Origin: an uncultured Saprospiraceae bacterium
GTDB taxonomy: Bacteria > Bacteroidota > Bacteroidia > Chitinophagales > Saprospiraceae
Assembly (NCBI GenBank): GCA_937981555.1
Contig: CALJOK010000010.1
Location: 62,001-126,000, forward strand
Direction: 5' to 3'
DNA: 64,000 bases
The translations under genes and the position numbers were made by a program. Numbering within the stretch: position 1 is the first letter of the stretch; each line of letters opens with the position of its first letter. The notes under the pieces were generated by a model that was given only the letters and a program-made list of their open reading frames with translations, made no database searches and had not been told where the DNA came from. Shown here one piece after another: positions 7,603-17,021 of this stretch.

Positions 7603-9531
7603 TTAGCCTTTATCCTCTTCAACTTCTTCATACTCCACATCTTCCGCAGCATCGTCACTTCCTTCTGTAGCATCACCTGCATCAGCAGTTGCACCATCTT
7701 GAGGAGCGCCTTCCGCACCTGCACCATCTTGCGAAGCAGCATACATATCTTGCGAAGCAGCTTGCCATGCAGCATTCAATGTTTCCATTGCAGCGTCGAT
7801 AGCAGCGATGTCTTGAGAAGCATGCGCTTCTTTCAACTTAGCTACACCATCTTCGATAGCACCTTTTTTCTCTGCTGGAATTTTTTCACCAAACTCTTTC
7901 ATTTGCTTTTCCGTTTGGAAAATCAAACTATCAGCAGCATTGATTTTATCCGCAGATTCTCGAGCAGCTTTATCTGTATCAGCATTTGCTTCCGCTTCTG
8001 CTTTCATTTTAGCAATCTCTTCTTGCGACAAACCAGTTGACGCTTCGATTCGAATATTTTGTTCTTTTCCAGTTCCTTTATCTTTTGCAGAAACTGTCAA
8101 AATTCCGTTTGCATCCATATCGAAAGTTACTTCGACTTGAGGTACACCTCTTGGTGCTGGTGGAATTCCGTCTAAGATAAATCGACCGACTGGACGATTG
8201 TCTCTAGCCATTGGTCGCTCTCCTTGAAGGATATGAATTTCAACTGAAGGCTGATTGTCAGCAGCAGTTGAGTAGATTTTTGATTTCTTAGTAGGAATAG
8301 TTGAGTTTGATTCGATTACAACGTCAAACACATTTCCCATTGTTTCGATACCCATTGATAATGGTGTAACGTCCAACAATAAAACGTCTTTTACATCTCC
8401 ACTCAAAACTCCACCTTGGATAGATGCACCAACTGCAACCACCTCATCTGGATTCACACTACGGTTTGGTTTTTTTCCAAAAAATTCTTCTACCGCTTGT
8501 TGAATTCGAGGGATACGAGTTGAACCTCCTACCAAAATTACTTCGTCAATTTCACTTTTGTCCAAACCTGCATCTTTCAATGCTTCGGCACATGGCTTCA
8601 AAGTTCGTTGTACTAAATCATCCGCTAATTGTTCAAATTTAGCTCGAGTCATTTTTACCACCAAGTGTTTAGGCACTCCATCAACAGCTGTGATGTATGG
8701 CAAATTGATTTCCGTTTCAGTTGAAGAAGACAATTCGATTTTTGCTTTTTCAGCAGCATCTTTCAATCGTTGCAATGCCATAGGATCTTTTCTCAAATCC
8801 ATATTTTCTTGCCCTTTGAAAGTTTCTGCCAAGAAGTCAATGATTACTCTATCGAAATCATCACCTCCAAGGTGAGTATCTCCATTAGTAGATTTCACTT
8901 CGAAAACACCTTCTCCTAATTCCAAAATAGAAACATCAAATGTACCTCCACCTAAATCGTAAACAGCGATAGTTACATCTTGATCTTTTTTATCCATACC
9001 ATAAGCCAATGCAGCAGCAGTAGGCTCGTTGATAATTCGTTTTACTTCAAGACCTGCAATTTGTCCAGCTTCTTTGGTTGCTTGACGTTGCGAATCGTTG
9101 AAATAAGCAGGTACTGTAATAACTGCTTCTGTTACTTCTTGTCCCAAGAAATCTTCTGCTGTTTTTTTCATTTTTTGAAGAATCATTGCAGATAATTCTT
9201 GTGGAGTGTAAAGTCGACCATCGATGTCAACTCTTACAGTATCGTTATCTCCTTTAGTTGCTTTGAATGTAGCTCTTTCCGCTTCATCTTTTACTTCAGA
9301 ATAACGGGACCCCATAAATCTTTTTACAGAAGAAATAGTTCTAGTTGGATTTGTGATGGCTTGACGCTTAGCTGGATCGCCAACTTTACGTTCGCCATTG
9401 TCCATAAATGCTACCACAGAAGGAGTCGTTCTTCTACCTTCTTCATTAGGGATTACAACTGCCTCACCACCTTCCATTACGGCAACGCATGAGTTGGTTG
9501 TTCCTAAGTCAATTCCAATAATTTTACCCAT
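7603..9531 (-). CDS. dnaK: Molecular chaperone DnaK (Hsp70)
   Basis: The 642-residue protein is full length for Hsp70. It starts [20 protein letters not shown] and has the ATPase signatures [14 protein letters not shown] and [13 protein letters not shown]. The interdomain linker is [16 protein letters not shown], and the substrate-binding domain is followed by a helical lid. The Ala/Asp/Glu-rich C-terminal tail ends EEVEEDKG. DnaK folds and refolds cytoplasmic proteins with DnaJ and GrpE, neither of which is in the window. The gene appears monocistronic, with its own terminator. Several open frames on the opposite strand inside it are shadows. Confidence 0.98.
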   Translation of the reverse strand: MGKIIGIDLGTTNSCVAVMEGGEAVVIPNEEGRRTTPSVVAFMDNGERKVGDPAKRQAITNPTRTISSVKRFMGSRYSEVKDEAERATFKATKGDNDTVRVDIDGRLYTPQELSAMILQKMKKTAEDFLGQEVTEAVITVPAYFNDSQRQATKEAGQIAGLEVKRIINEPTAAALAYGMDKKDQDVTIAVYDLGGGTFDVSILELGEGVFEVKSTNGDTHLGGDDFDRVIIDFLAETFKGQENMDLRKDPMALQRLKDAAEKAKIELSSSTETEINLPYITAVDGVPKHLVVKMTRAKFEQLADDLVQRTLKPCAEALKDAGLDKSEIDEVILVGGSTRIPRIQQAVEEFFGKKPNRSVNPDEVVAVGASIQGGVLSGDVKDVLLLDVTPLSMGIETMGNVFDVVIESNSTIPTKKSKIYSTAADNQPSVEIHILQGERPMARDNRPVGRFILDGIPPAPRGVPQVEVTFDMDANGILTVSAKDKGTGKEQNIRIEASTGLSQEEIAKMKAEAEANADTDKAARESADKINAADSLIFQTEKQMKEFGEKIPAEKKGAIEDGVAKLKEAHASQDIAAIDAAMETLNAAWQAASQDMYAASQDGAGAEGAPQDGATADAGDATEGSDDAAEDVEYEEVEEDKG

Positions 9532-9628
9532 GTTTTATTATAGTTTAAGTTTGATTGAATGTCATTTAAAATGATTAACAACTATTACTTATCAATTGGC
9601 ATACCATTAGGATTTTGGTCGTTTTGAC

Positions 9629-9697
9629 CTGTCAGAATGTTTTTTTTTGGAAAAAAATGGAATTTTGTGTCAGTTATTTGAATAAAAGAGAATGACA
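9629..9697 (-). promoter_or_regulatory. Possible heat-shock control region upstream of dnaK
   Basis: Three TGTCA/TGACA half-sites occur within 70 bases: CTGTCAG (9629-9635), TGTCA (9668-9672) and TGACA (9693-9697), 100-165 bases before the dnaK start. A GGTC-N5-GACC inverted repeat (9617-9629) overlaps the first. Such clustering next to a heat-shock gene suggests a regulator site, but no named operator could be matched. The region 9532-9985 holds no convincing gene; besides these sites it contains the repeat at 9724-9927 and the terminator at 9925-9971. Confidence 0.3.
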
Positions 9698-9723
9698 AAA
9701 AGGCAGATTCTACCAGAATTAGC

Positions 9724-9927
9724 TATCACGTGGTTGTTTGCTTTAGCAGACCTGAAAAAAGAGTAACTCGACTTTTTTCGCAAAAAATAATATGGAAATA
9801 TGAATACAGATAGAATCATCTTTCTAAAGATAAATCAATAGTTGGAATTGGATTGAAATGGATTAGATTGGAAAAATGTCGCTATGCTCCTTTTTTTAGG
9901 TCTGCTAAAGCAGACAGCCACATGAAA
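9724..9927. repeat. REPIN/MITE-like inverted repeat element (about 200 bp)
   Basis: The 24-base ends at 9730-9753 and 9898-9921 are reverse complements at 22 of 24 positions, and similarity extends several bases each way. Each arm contains a small hairpin of the form TCTGCT-2nt-AGCAGA. The roughly 145 bases between the arms have no open frame of note. Paired hairpins in inverted orientation are the layout of REPIN or MITE elements. No transposase is in the window. Confidence 0.6.
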
Positions 9928-9971
9928 AAAAATACCTGCTAGAAGATCATCTCCTAGCAGGTATTTTTTTT
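9925..9971. terminator. Strong bidirectional terminator after the DUF4249-like gene
   Basis: A perfect 18-bp stem pairs 9925-9942 with 9954-9971: an A8 run plus TACCTGCTAG, and CTAGCAGGTA plus a T8 run, around an 11-base loop. It is 14 bases beyond the stop of the minus-strand gene ending at 9986. Confidence 0.85.
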
Positions 9972-9985
9972 ACAAAATTTCAATT

Positions 9986-11017
9986 CTAAAACTGAAAATT
10001 CAAATCTTGAGTCAACGGATTATTTTGAAGAGAATCAATCGTTGAGCCATTCAGAACATACCCTTCTTGGAATGAAGAATTTTGAGAAGAGAAAATTCCA
10101 TATCCTTCAGAAAGGTTAGTATAAGTAGGAATTACTTGAGTGCTTGTAATACCTGTATTTGCATTTCCAGCACTAATGTAATCATTCAAAGCCTCTCCAC
10201 CTCCACTCACCAAAACATCAAATGAAAGAAATTTTCGAGCTATTGATGGATTTTGTTCCAATCGATTACTTAGGTATTGAAATAAATCTACCTTATTCAA
10301 TCTAGTATCCATTCTCACTTGGCTATTTACATACACAGCTGGAAGGTTCTCCTCTATTTTCCATTCCAAGCTTACAATTCTATCATTCGCAGGATTAGAT
10401 TGATCTTTTTCTTCAATATTCAGGAATAAAGTAACATCAAATATCTGTGCTCCATTAGAGCCTCTCCAACCTACTTTCAAACCATATTGTTCCCAATTAA
10501 CGGCATTAGCAGTAGAAGGATCAGAATCAGGATCTCTAATATCAACATCATCTACCATCAATGCTGTTGCAGTTACTAAATCCAAATTATCACCTCGATT
10601 AAGAACTAATTCGTATTCCTGGGCTCCAACTAAAGATTCGCCAGCAGGCAATTCTAACTTGTATAAATAATTAGGTTCATGCGCAAAAATTCCTTCTTCT
10701 CGAACAAATCCTTCTAAGTTTCCATCCACTCGAACTAAATCATAAGTAACTGGACTATTAGGATCCAAACTTCTTAATTGTACTGAAATGTTATCATAAT
10801 ATAAGGAGTCTGGAATTTGAGCTAATTGCAATGCACTTATATCATTATCAATAAATGCTTTTTCTACTCGAATATAATTAGCAGAGTCACTCTTAGAAAT
10901 TAATCCATAAACAATAGGAATATCCTTCCATTCTGAAGTTAGATCAATTTCATTTGAACAAGAAGGATAAAAAATAGCACTTGCCATCACCGCAATAAAT
11001 AAGAATATTTTTTTCAT
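9986..11017 (-). CDS. DUF4249-like lipoprotein
   Basis: The 343-residue lipoprotein (lipobox FYPSC, Cys20) continues with NEIDLTSEWKDIPIVYGLIS. This early conserved stretch, with IRVEKAFI shortly after, is typical of the DUF4249-type envelope proteins common in Bacteroidota. The body is predicted to be beta-rich and no catalytic motif is visible. DUF4249 genes often sit beside TonB-dependent receptors, but none is adjacent here. It is divergent from panB, with 229 bp between them. The function is unknown. Confidence 0.65.
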   Translation of the reverse strand: MKKIFLFIAVMASAIFYPSCSNEIDLTSEWKDIPIVYGLISKSDSANYIRVEKAFIDNDISALQLAQIPDSLYYDNISVQLRSLDPNSPVTYDLVRVDGNLEGFVREEGIFAHEPNYLYKLELPAGESLVGAQEYELVLNRGDNLDLVTATALMVDDVDIRDPDSDPSTANAVNWEQYGLKVGWRGSNGAQIFDVTLFLNIEEKDQSNPANDRIVSLEWKIEENLPAVYVNSQVRMDTRLNKVDLFQYLSNRLEQNPSIARKFLSFDVLVSGGGEALNDYISAGNANTGITSTQVIPTYTNLSEGYGIFSSQNSSFQEGYVLNGSTIDSLQNNPLTQDLNFQF

Positions 11018-11109
11018 ACTGCAAAAGTAATTTATTTAAAAGAGATTTTGCAAAAAATTAACCTTCCATTATAGATGATATGACGTTTCTTTGACTAAAT
11101 AATATTCCA

Positions 11110-11117
11110 TATTTTTG
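11110..11117 (+). promoter_or_regulatory. panB: Candidate -7 box upstream of panB
   Basis: TATTTTTG at 11110-11117 fits the Bacteroidota -7 consensus TAnnTTTG. A TTTG at 11090-11093 could act as -33, though the 16-base spacer is shorter than the usual 19 or so. It would give a leader of about 125 bases. Confidence 0.4.
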
Positions 11118-11246
11118 CCATCAAAAAATCAGAGAATTATTTACCTTCACGCCTTCAATTAGCCAACACATATTAGATTAGAAAATCCGATTTACAAAAC
11201 TTAGTAATTTCATATTACTTAATTATTCATTTTTAATTATTTTATA

Positions 11247-12062
11247 ATGTCTGTACACAAAGAAGTAAAACGAGTAACGGTTCATGTCGTTCAAGCGATG
11301 AAGATGCGTGGTGAAAAAATCTCCATGTTAACTGCTTACGATTTTTCGATGGCTAAAATTTTAGATGCAGCTGGAATTGATGTTTTGTTGGTTGGAGATT
11401 CCGCTTCCAATGTGATGGCTGGTCACGAGACTACCCTACCAATTACTTTGGATCAAATGATTTACCACGCCTCATCGGTAGTTCGTGGTGTCAAAAGAGC
11501 TTTGATCGTGGTAGATTTACCTTTTGGAACTTATCAAGGAGATTCGAAGAAAGCCTTAAACTCGGCAATTCGAATCATGAAAGAATCAGGTGCTCATGCC
11601 GTAAAATTAGAAGGTGGAAAAGAGATCGAAGATTCTATCAAACGAATTCTTTCAGCTGGTGTTCCAGTGATGGGACATTTAGGTTTGACTCCTCAAAGTA
11701 TTTATAAATTTGGAACTTATACCGTTCGGGCGAAAGAAGAAGAGGAAGCCAAACGCTTAATTAAAGATGCTAAACATTTGGAAAAACTAGGTTGCTTCGC
11801 TGTTGTTTTGGAAAAAATTCCGGCAGCATTAGCAAAGCAAGTTTCTGAAAGTATCAATATCCCAACCATTGGAATTGGTGGTGGAGCAGATACTGACGGA
11901 CAAGTTTTAGTGACACATGATTTGTTAGGAATTACCAAAGATTTTCATCCTCGTTTTTTACGACGATATTTAGAATTGTTTGATTTGATCAAAGAGGCAG
12001 TCGAAGAATATATTAAAGATGTGAAGTCAGGTGATTTCCCTAACGAAAATGAGCAATACTAA
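11247..12062 (+). CDS. panB: 3-methyl-2-oxobutanoate hydroxymethyltransferase
   Basis: The 271-residue protein catalyses the first committed step of pantothenate synthesis: 2-oxoisovalerate plus 5,10-methylene-tetrahydrofolate gives ketopantoate. Family motifs are [38 protein letters not shown] (metal-ligand Asp), [17 protein letters not shown], and the catalytic-Glu region [27 protein letters not shown] follows near the C-terminus. Length and start agree with bacterial PanB. The next gene, mltG, is 107 bp downstream and separated by a large inverted repeat. No other pantothenate genes are in the window. Confidence 0.97.
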   Translation: MSVHKEVKRVTVHVVQAMKMRGEKISMLTAYDFSMAKILDAAGIDVLLVGDSASNVMAGHETTLPITLDQMIYHASSVVRGVKRALIVVDLPFGTYQGDSKKALNSAIRIMKESGAHAVKLEGGKEIEDSIKRILSAGVPVMGHLGLTPQSIYKFGTYTVRAKEEEEAKRLIKDAKHLEKLGCFAVVLEKIPAALAKQVSESINIPTIGIGGGADTDGQVLVTHDLLGITKDFHPRFLRRYLELFDLIKEAVEEYIKDVKSGDFPNENEQY

Positions 12063-12086
12063 TTTAGTGACTTATAATTAGTTGAT

Positions 12087-12143
12087 CGATTAATTAAATA
12101 ATCAGTTCACTTAAATGAAGGTGAATGATTATTTAATTAACCG
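12087..12143. repeat. Long hairpin between panB and mltG
   Basis: CGATTAATTAAATAATCA (12087-12104) pairs with 12126-12143 with one mismatch, and an inner TTCAC/GTGAA stem (12106-12110, 12121-12125) closes on a 10-base loop. No U run follows, so it is not a standard terminator. It may be a processing or attenuation signal, or a palindromic repeat. Confidence 0.5.
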
Positions 12144-12169
12144 ATTCGAATTTCAACAAAAAAAGAATT

Positions 12170-13204
12170 ATGATTAAGAAAATATTCTTCGCTTTATTAA
12201 TCATCGGAGCCGTCGCGGGCTTTTTTTTATGGGGGAAATACCAAGCGATTTCCTCCCCTAATGTTCCTGCCGATCTTAAAAACAATATTGTCGAGATTCC
12301 AACTAATTCCACTTTTCAAGAAGTTGTAAATATAATGTTGGAAAATGGTCAAATCGAAGATACCGTTTCTTTTCGAGAGGTAGCTGAGCTAATGAATTAT
12401 AAAAAAACTACGATGCGAGCTGGGCGATATAAAATCAAATCAGGCTGGAGCAATCGAAGTTTAATTACTCATCTGCGAGCGGGTAAACAAGCTCCTGTCA
12501 AAGTGGTTTTAAATACTGGAAGATTCGTGGAAGACATTGCTGGCAAAGCAGCCAAAACAATTGAAGCAGACTCTTCAGACCTTGCTCAACTCTTTCATAA
12601 TCAATCAGTTATTACGTCAAAAGGTTTTACTGATGAAACTTTGATGAGTCTTTTTATTCCAAATACTTATGAGTTCTTTTGGAATACTAATGCGGAAAAG
12701 TTTTTAGCAAAAATGGTAAAAGAGCACGAAATTTTTTGGAAAAAAAATAGTCGGGAGAAGAAGGCTACGGCCATGAACATGAGCAAAGAAGAAGTATATA
12801 CTTTGGCTTCTATCGTGGAAAGAGAGACCAATGCCAAATCTGAAAAACCTCGGATCGCAGGGGTTTATTTGAATCGATTAAAAAAAGGAATGTTGTTGCA
12901 AGCTGACCCAACTGCAGTTTTCGCCACTCGTGATTTTACCGCTAGAAGAGTGCTTAATAAACATATCAATTTTGACTCGCCATACAACACTTATAAATAT
13001 GTAGGTTTGCCGCCTGGGCCAATTAGTATTGCTTCTATTTCGAGTATCGATGCGGTGCTTAATTCAGAAAACCATGAGTATATATTCTTTTGTGCCAAAC
13101 CTGATAATTCAGGATTACATGCTTTTGCTAAAACATTGGCAGGACATAATCGAAATGCGAATAAGTTTCGATCATGGTTAAATCAGCAGCGGATTATGAA
13201 TTAA
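12170..13204 (+). CDS. mltG: Endolytic peptidoglycan transglycosylase MltG
   Basis: The 344-residue protein has one N-terminal membrane span (about 5-22, FALLIIGAVAGFFLW), so its catalytic domain lies in the periplasm. The YceG/MltG signature is clear: ASIVERET (213-220) carries the catalytic Glu, followed by RIAGVYLNRLKKGMLLQADPT and the C-terminal YVGLPPGPI. MltG cuts nascent glycan strands and sets their length at the cytoplasmic membrane. The start fits the usual short cytoplasmic tail (MIKKI). It may be transcribed with panB, though a strong hairpin lies between them. Confidence 0.95.
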   Translation: MIKKIFFALLIIGAVAGFFLWGKYQAISSPNVPADLKNNIVEIPTNSTFQEVVNIMLENGQIEDTVSFREVAELMNYKKTTMRAGRYKIKSGWSNRSLITHLRAGKQAPVKVVLNTGRFVEDIAGKAAKTIEADSSDLAQLFHNQSVITSKGFTDETLMSLFIPNTYEFFWNTNAEKFLAKMVKEHEIFWKKNSREKKATAMNMSKEEVYTLASIVERETNAKSEKPRIAGVYLNRLKKGMLLQADPTAVFATRDFTARRVLNKHINFDSPYNTYKYVGLPPGPISIASISSIDAVLNSENHEYIFFCAKPDNSGLHAFAKTLAGHNRNANKFRSWLNQQRIMN

Positions 13205-13215
13205 GAAGTTATTTT

Positions 13216-14094
13216 TTATAATTGATAAGTCAATCCTAGTGAGATTAAATTGAAACCTTTTGAAGAAGGAATTTGAACCTCTTCTTTTGACAATTCTATC
13301 ATATTATTATTAAAATTGGAAACAGTAATTATTTTGGTTTTTTTATAAAAATTAGAACTCAACCCTGAGTAATTTAACGAAATGGCAAACTTGGAAATGA
13401 CTTTCCAATCAATTCCCCCATTAACTCCAAATACACTTTTTTCAAAGTAAGAAATAGGTTCATTTGGAAAAAAAGTAGATTCTTCGATGTCCGCAGCTAA
13501 TAAATAAGCATACCAAAAACCTCCAAAAAAAGTCAATTTTTCAGACTTAGTCGTGTAGCCAATATTAATTGGAATATTTAGATAAAAAAGATTTTGATTG
13601 ACTTCATTGAAATTAAATACTTCTAATTCCATTCCTTCTTCAATAGGATTGCCATTCTGATCTCTACCTATCACATCTGCTTGTATGGCTCCCCAAGGGT
13701 TACCTGGGATAGACCACGATCCTAATGTTGTAAATGAAGAAATAAGTTCAATTTTTTGCTCCACTTCTTGACTTACCTCATATCGAATAAACCTCCCTTC
13801 TATTCCTGAAATTAAACTGAACCTTTCGAAAAGATTATACTTTAGCTTCAATCCTCCCTCTACTCCTAATTTTCCACTTATCGTTCGATTTGCCTTTTCT
13901 GGGGTTCTATAAAAAGAAGTCAAGGCATCATTATCAGTAATTGCAGGACGAGTGTCATAAATATCATCTTCAATATCCAAAACTATAAAATTAGATTTTA
14001 AAGTAACTCCAAATTCCCATTTCTTACTTTGGGAAAAAATTGAAGATGAAAAAAATAGAAAGGAAAGGGAAAATATAAAAGTTAGTTTATTCAT
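13216..14094 (-). CDS. Outer membrane beta-barrel protein, unknown role
   Basis: The 292-residue protein has a signal peptide (ending SSSIFSQ) and alternating amphipathic strands such as FSLISGIEGRFIRY, FYLNIPINIGYTT, LTFFGGFWYAYLLA and FAISLNYSGLSSNFYKKT. It ends with a strand, FNLISLGLTYQL. This pattern suits an 8- to 10-strand outer membrane porin-like barrel of Bacteroidota. It follows the MORN/HEAT-repeat gene by 21 bp on the same strand and is likely co-transcribed with it. No specific family was recognised. Confidence 0.6.
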   Translation of the reverse strand: MNKLTFIFSLSFLFFSSSIFSQSKKWEFGVTLKSNFIVLDIEDDIYDTRPAITDNDALTSFYRTPEKANRTISGKLGVEGGLKLKYNLFERFSLISGIEGRFIRYEVSQEVEQKIELISSFTTLGSWSIPGNPWGAIQADVIGRDQNGNPIEEGMELEVFNFNEVNQNLFYLNIPINIGYTTKSEKLTFFGGFWYAYLLAADIEESTFFPNEPISYFEKSVFGVNGGIDWKVISKFAISLNYSGLSSNFYKKTKIITVSNFNNNMIELSKEEVQIPSSKGFNLISLGLTYQL

Positions 14095-14115
14095 TTGAAA
14101 TATTTTTTGTTGAAA

Positions 14116-16560
14116 TTATAAAAAAGCAATAATCAATTCATCATATATTTTTTGAAAAGCATCATCATCCATAGTTTTTCTTCTTGACACCGAAGATCCT
14201 GTAGGGAAATTCATATTTTTTAATAAACTAATATAATGATTGCAAGTTTCTCGATCTTTGCAATCATTAGCTATGGTAATTATATTTTTGACAAGTTGCT
14301 CACTTTTCATTTTTCTTAAACTAGTGAAAACTAAACCTACTATCTTTTGGTCAGGGTTTTCTATATTCTTCAGTAAAGTTGGTTCAGCTACCAACCACAA
14401 TCTTTCCATTTGAAGGGAAGGACTCCACCATCCTCCAGAATTCTTTTTTGACTGTTCAAGTTCAAGATATCTGAGGACTATTTTTTCAATCCTTTCTTCT
14501 TGATTTTTATTTAATTCTAATTCCCCCGCAAGTTGTCTATCTCCCAAAAGGTATGCAGCTTTAACCTCATTAGCTCTCTCATCAAAATTATCTAAATCTT
14601 CATTTACTGACTCCAATATGGTTATTAATTCTTCAGTTGATCTATCTCCTAAATATTCTCCCAACCAAAAACGTCTAGTCATACCTCCTTTTCTAAATGT
14701 TACCGCATAATTAAAATTACTGGCTGAAAATTTTTTCCTAACGTCAGAAGGAGTCATACTTAACCTTTCTTTCATCGCATTTCCAAGTAATGGGTAGTCA
14801 ATCTTTTTTTGTTCCAAAAATGCTTGATCCCCTTTGCTTAATTTCTTCATAGAAAAAATAATTTCTCGCCTAGTATCTTTATCTGTTTCATCTAATTGGT
14901 TAAAAAAATATTCTAAGCCTTGCTCACTCCCATCTGTTGCAAGTATTTGAGCCATCCAACCAAACACCGGTGAATTATTCCGATATTTTTCAATTCTCTC
15001 TAAAATAATTTTCTCCAAATTTTCATTTTTGGCTTCTTTCAATAAAAGTAATCCTACCAATTTTAAATAATGATGATTTTCCTTATCTATTAATTTTAAA
15101 GACTGAGCTTCTAATTTTTGAGCATATTTTTTTAATAAATAATACTCCGCATCTATATAGTCTACTTCTTTGGTAAGTTTAGTTTTTATCTCTCCTAACA
15201 AATATTTAATTTCTTCTTTTTCAGTTTTAACTCCATTCTTCTCCATTTCTAAAACGAGTAACGTCCTTCTAAAACTCAATAAAAATTGATTTACTTTTTC
15301 ATTTTCAACCGGATGTATCTCTGGATCATATTCATAACTCATTTGGGTTTTTAATTTGGAATAAAAATTCATCAAAGATGGTATCAACGTAATATCTTTT
15401 GATTTTTCAATTTGTGTTAGAGCTGACCTATACACCCTCAAATCATCATCTTTTGAAAAAAGAGATTCTTCTAAAGTCAACACTAAATTTTTATTATTCC
15501 GTAAGTTAGTACTCCATCTAATTCTTCTCTCCTCTTTCTTTTCTGCTTTTATTAAATCATCTTCGCTGCTTATTTCTGGCTTAGGATATTTCAGCGCCAA
15601 ACTATTAAATTCATCTTGATCCTCAAGTTTCTTTCCATTCCAATACCAAATTTCATGAGCTGTTCCATAAGAATTTACATATTGTTTCCCATGTTGTTTT
15701 CCATTAATAAATTCTACTTCATCAGTTAGAATCCCCGTAGTATCCCAAGTTTGAAAAATACCATGTCTTTTGGAATTTAGAGTAAAAGCCTTAGCGTATG
15801 CTAATGTTTTATTTTCATGCCACGATTTATAGCTTTTCCCTTTTCGATTATCATAAATTTCTTCAGAACTTAATACTCCAGCAAACTCATTTATATAATA
15901 TCTTAGTTCTTTTGTTAAAATTCCTTTTTCATAAAATTTTTCTTCCTCAGGAATCCCATTATTATACACGCCACACTTTCCATGCTTTATTCCTTCCTGA
16001 TAAGAATCCATTCTAAAATGTTTATTTTCTCTGGAAGAATAATTTACTTCTTGTCCATTCCAAGGAACACCATTTTTATATTCAATTTGAAAAATTACTT
16101 TTTCATTGTCATCAAAATATTGGGTAAGTCCATTTGGAACATTTTCTTTATATGTTTTTACTAGGTAAGCCTTGCCACTAGAAATGGAAAGTGTTTTACC
16201 ATTTAACTTCCCCTTCTTTAATTCACTTTCGATAAAAAACATCTTTGGATGAATTCCACCTGCAGCTACGCTTTTTCTCTTTTCTCCTTTTCCATCTATA
16301 AGAATAAAAGTTGGTGCACTATGACTTGATATAGCTGCGACCTTAATAACCCGCCAAGAATTATCAATCTTTTGAAGTCCGAATTTTTCTCTGGTTGAAT
16401 TAAATGCGATAAAACTTTGATCAATAGGAAAGGTATTCAAAGAATCAGCATCCTGTGAAGCTATTATTTTAAATGGATTGTTTTGTGCTTGAATACGACT
16501 ATTACAATTCGCAAAGATCACAAAGGAAAGACACAGGAAAAGAATTTGTTTAAGTTTCAT
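14116..16560 (-). CDS. Secreted MORN-variant (YwqK-like) and HEAT-like repeat protein
   Basis: The 814-residue protein has a signal peptide (LSFVIFANCNSRIQAQ) that also contains a possible lipobox Cys19. Residues about 120-310 contain MORN-variant repeats of the YwqK type: GKLNGKTLSI, VPNGLTQYFDDN, IKHGKCGVYNNG, KRHGIFQTWDTTG, KQHGKQYVNSYG and EIWYWNGKK. The remaining 500 residues are helical and charged with HEAT/ARM-like periodicity (LKLVGLLLLKEAKNENLEKIILERI, DTRREIIFSMKKL). Both repeat types are protein-interaction scaffolds, and no enzyme motif is seen. It is divergent from the EAD-containing gene and upstream of the barrel gene. The role is unknown. Confidence 0.6.
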   Translation of the reverse strand: MKLKQILFLCLSFVIFANCNSRIQAQNNPFKIIASQDADSLNTFPIDQSFIAFNSTREKFGLQKIDNSWRVIKVAAISSHSAPTFILIDGKGEKRKSVAAGGIHPKMFFIESELKKGKLNGKTLSISSGKAYLVKTYKENVPNGLTQYFDDNEKVIFQIEYKNGVPWNGQEVNYSSRENKHFRMDSYQEGIKHGKCGVYNNGIPEEEKFYEKGILTKELRYYINEFAGVLSSEEIYDNRKGKSYKSWHENKTLAYAKAFTLNSKRHGIFQTWDTTGILTDEVEFINGKQHGKQYVNSYGTAHEIWYWNGKKLEDQDEFNSLALKYPKPEISSEDDLIKAEKKEERRIRWSTNLRNNKNLVLTLEESLFSKDDDLRVYRSALTQIEKSKDITLIPSLMNFYSKLKTQMSYEYDPEIHPVENEKVNQFLLSFRRTLLVLEMEKNGVKTEKEEIKYLLGEIKTKLTKEVDYIDAEYYLLKKYAQKLEAQSLKLIDKENHHYLKLVGLLLLKEAKNENLEKIILERIEKYRNNSPVFGWMAQILATDGSEQGLEYFFNQLDETDKDTRREIIFSMKKLSKGDQAFLEQKKIDYPLLGNAMKERLSMTPSDVRKKFSASNFNYAVTFRKGGMTRRFWLGEYLGDRSTEELITILESVNEDLDNFDERANEVKAAYLLGDRQLAGELELNKNQEERIEKIVLRYLELEQSKKNSGGWWSPSLQMERLWLVAEPTLLKNIENPDQKIVGLVFTSLRKMKSEQLVKNIITIANDCKDRETCNHYISLLKNMNFPTGSSVSRRKTMDDDAFQKIYDELIIAFL

Positions 16561-17021
16561 TTTTATATTTTATATTAGAAAATCGGATATATTCAAAGTT
16601 AAATGATTAGGTAAAACTACTACCTAGTTTAATTTTTCAAAAACTCATTATTGAGGTCATTGATGCTTTGAAAAATAAATCTTTATTATACAAATACGTT
16701 ATTAATCTATTACAAAAAAAATATTCATATGCTTTTTTTTTAAAATATTTATACTAAATTTACTTATACAGAGAAGGATTTTATCCGAAAAACTATACTG
16801 AGTTAAAAGAGCAAACAACATAATCAAATAGACTACCTCCCAAACAATTAAAGTTTACTCTTCCCACTCAAATGATTGGTTTTGTTTTTTTATAAAAAAC
16901 TAATCAATTTCTTATGCCTTTCTTTCAACTGAATATAAAAAAATTATGATGAATGCTACTCTTGCGAGTAGTAATTTCTTGTTTCTATTATTTAATGTAT
17001 TCACCTCTTAACCTACACCAA
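16561..17021. other. Divergent intergenic region, 461 bp
   Basis: This AT-rich spacer separates the MORN/HEAT gene (minus) and the EAD gene (plus). Visible structures are a TAGGTA/TACCTA inverted repeat near 16600-16625 and an imperfect A/T-rich inverted repeat around GATTGG...CTAATC near 16870-16910. No RNA gene or separate ORF is supported. Its last 69 bases could encode a hydrophobic extension of the EAD protein if the upstream ATG at 16953 is used. Confidence 0.4.

Noticed and set aside
7584-7775. 63-codon minus-strand frame at the dnaK 3' end
   Set aside because: It is a +1/-1 frame reading of the Ala/Glu-rich dnaK tail and its terminator.
7699-9492. Several plus-strand open frames of 66-113 codons across the dnaK gene
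   Set aside because: They lie entirely inside the strongly conserved dnaK frame on the other strand and have low-complexity, Ser/Phe-rich translations typical of antisense shadows.
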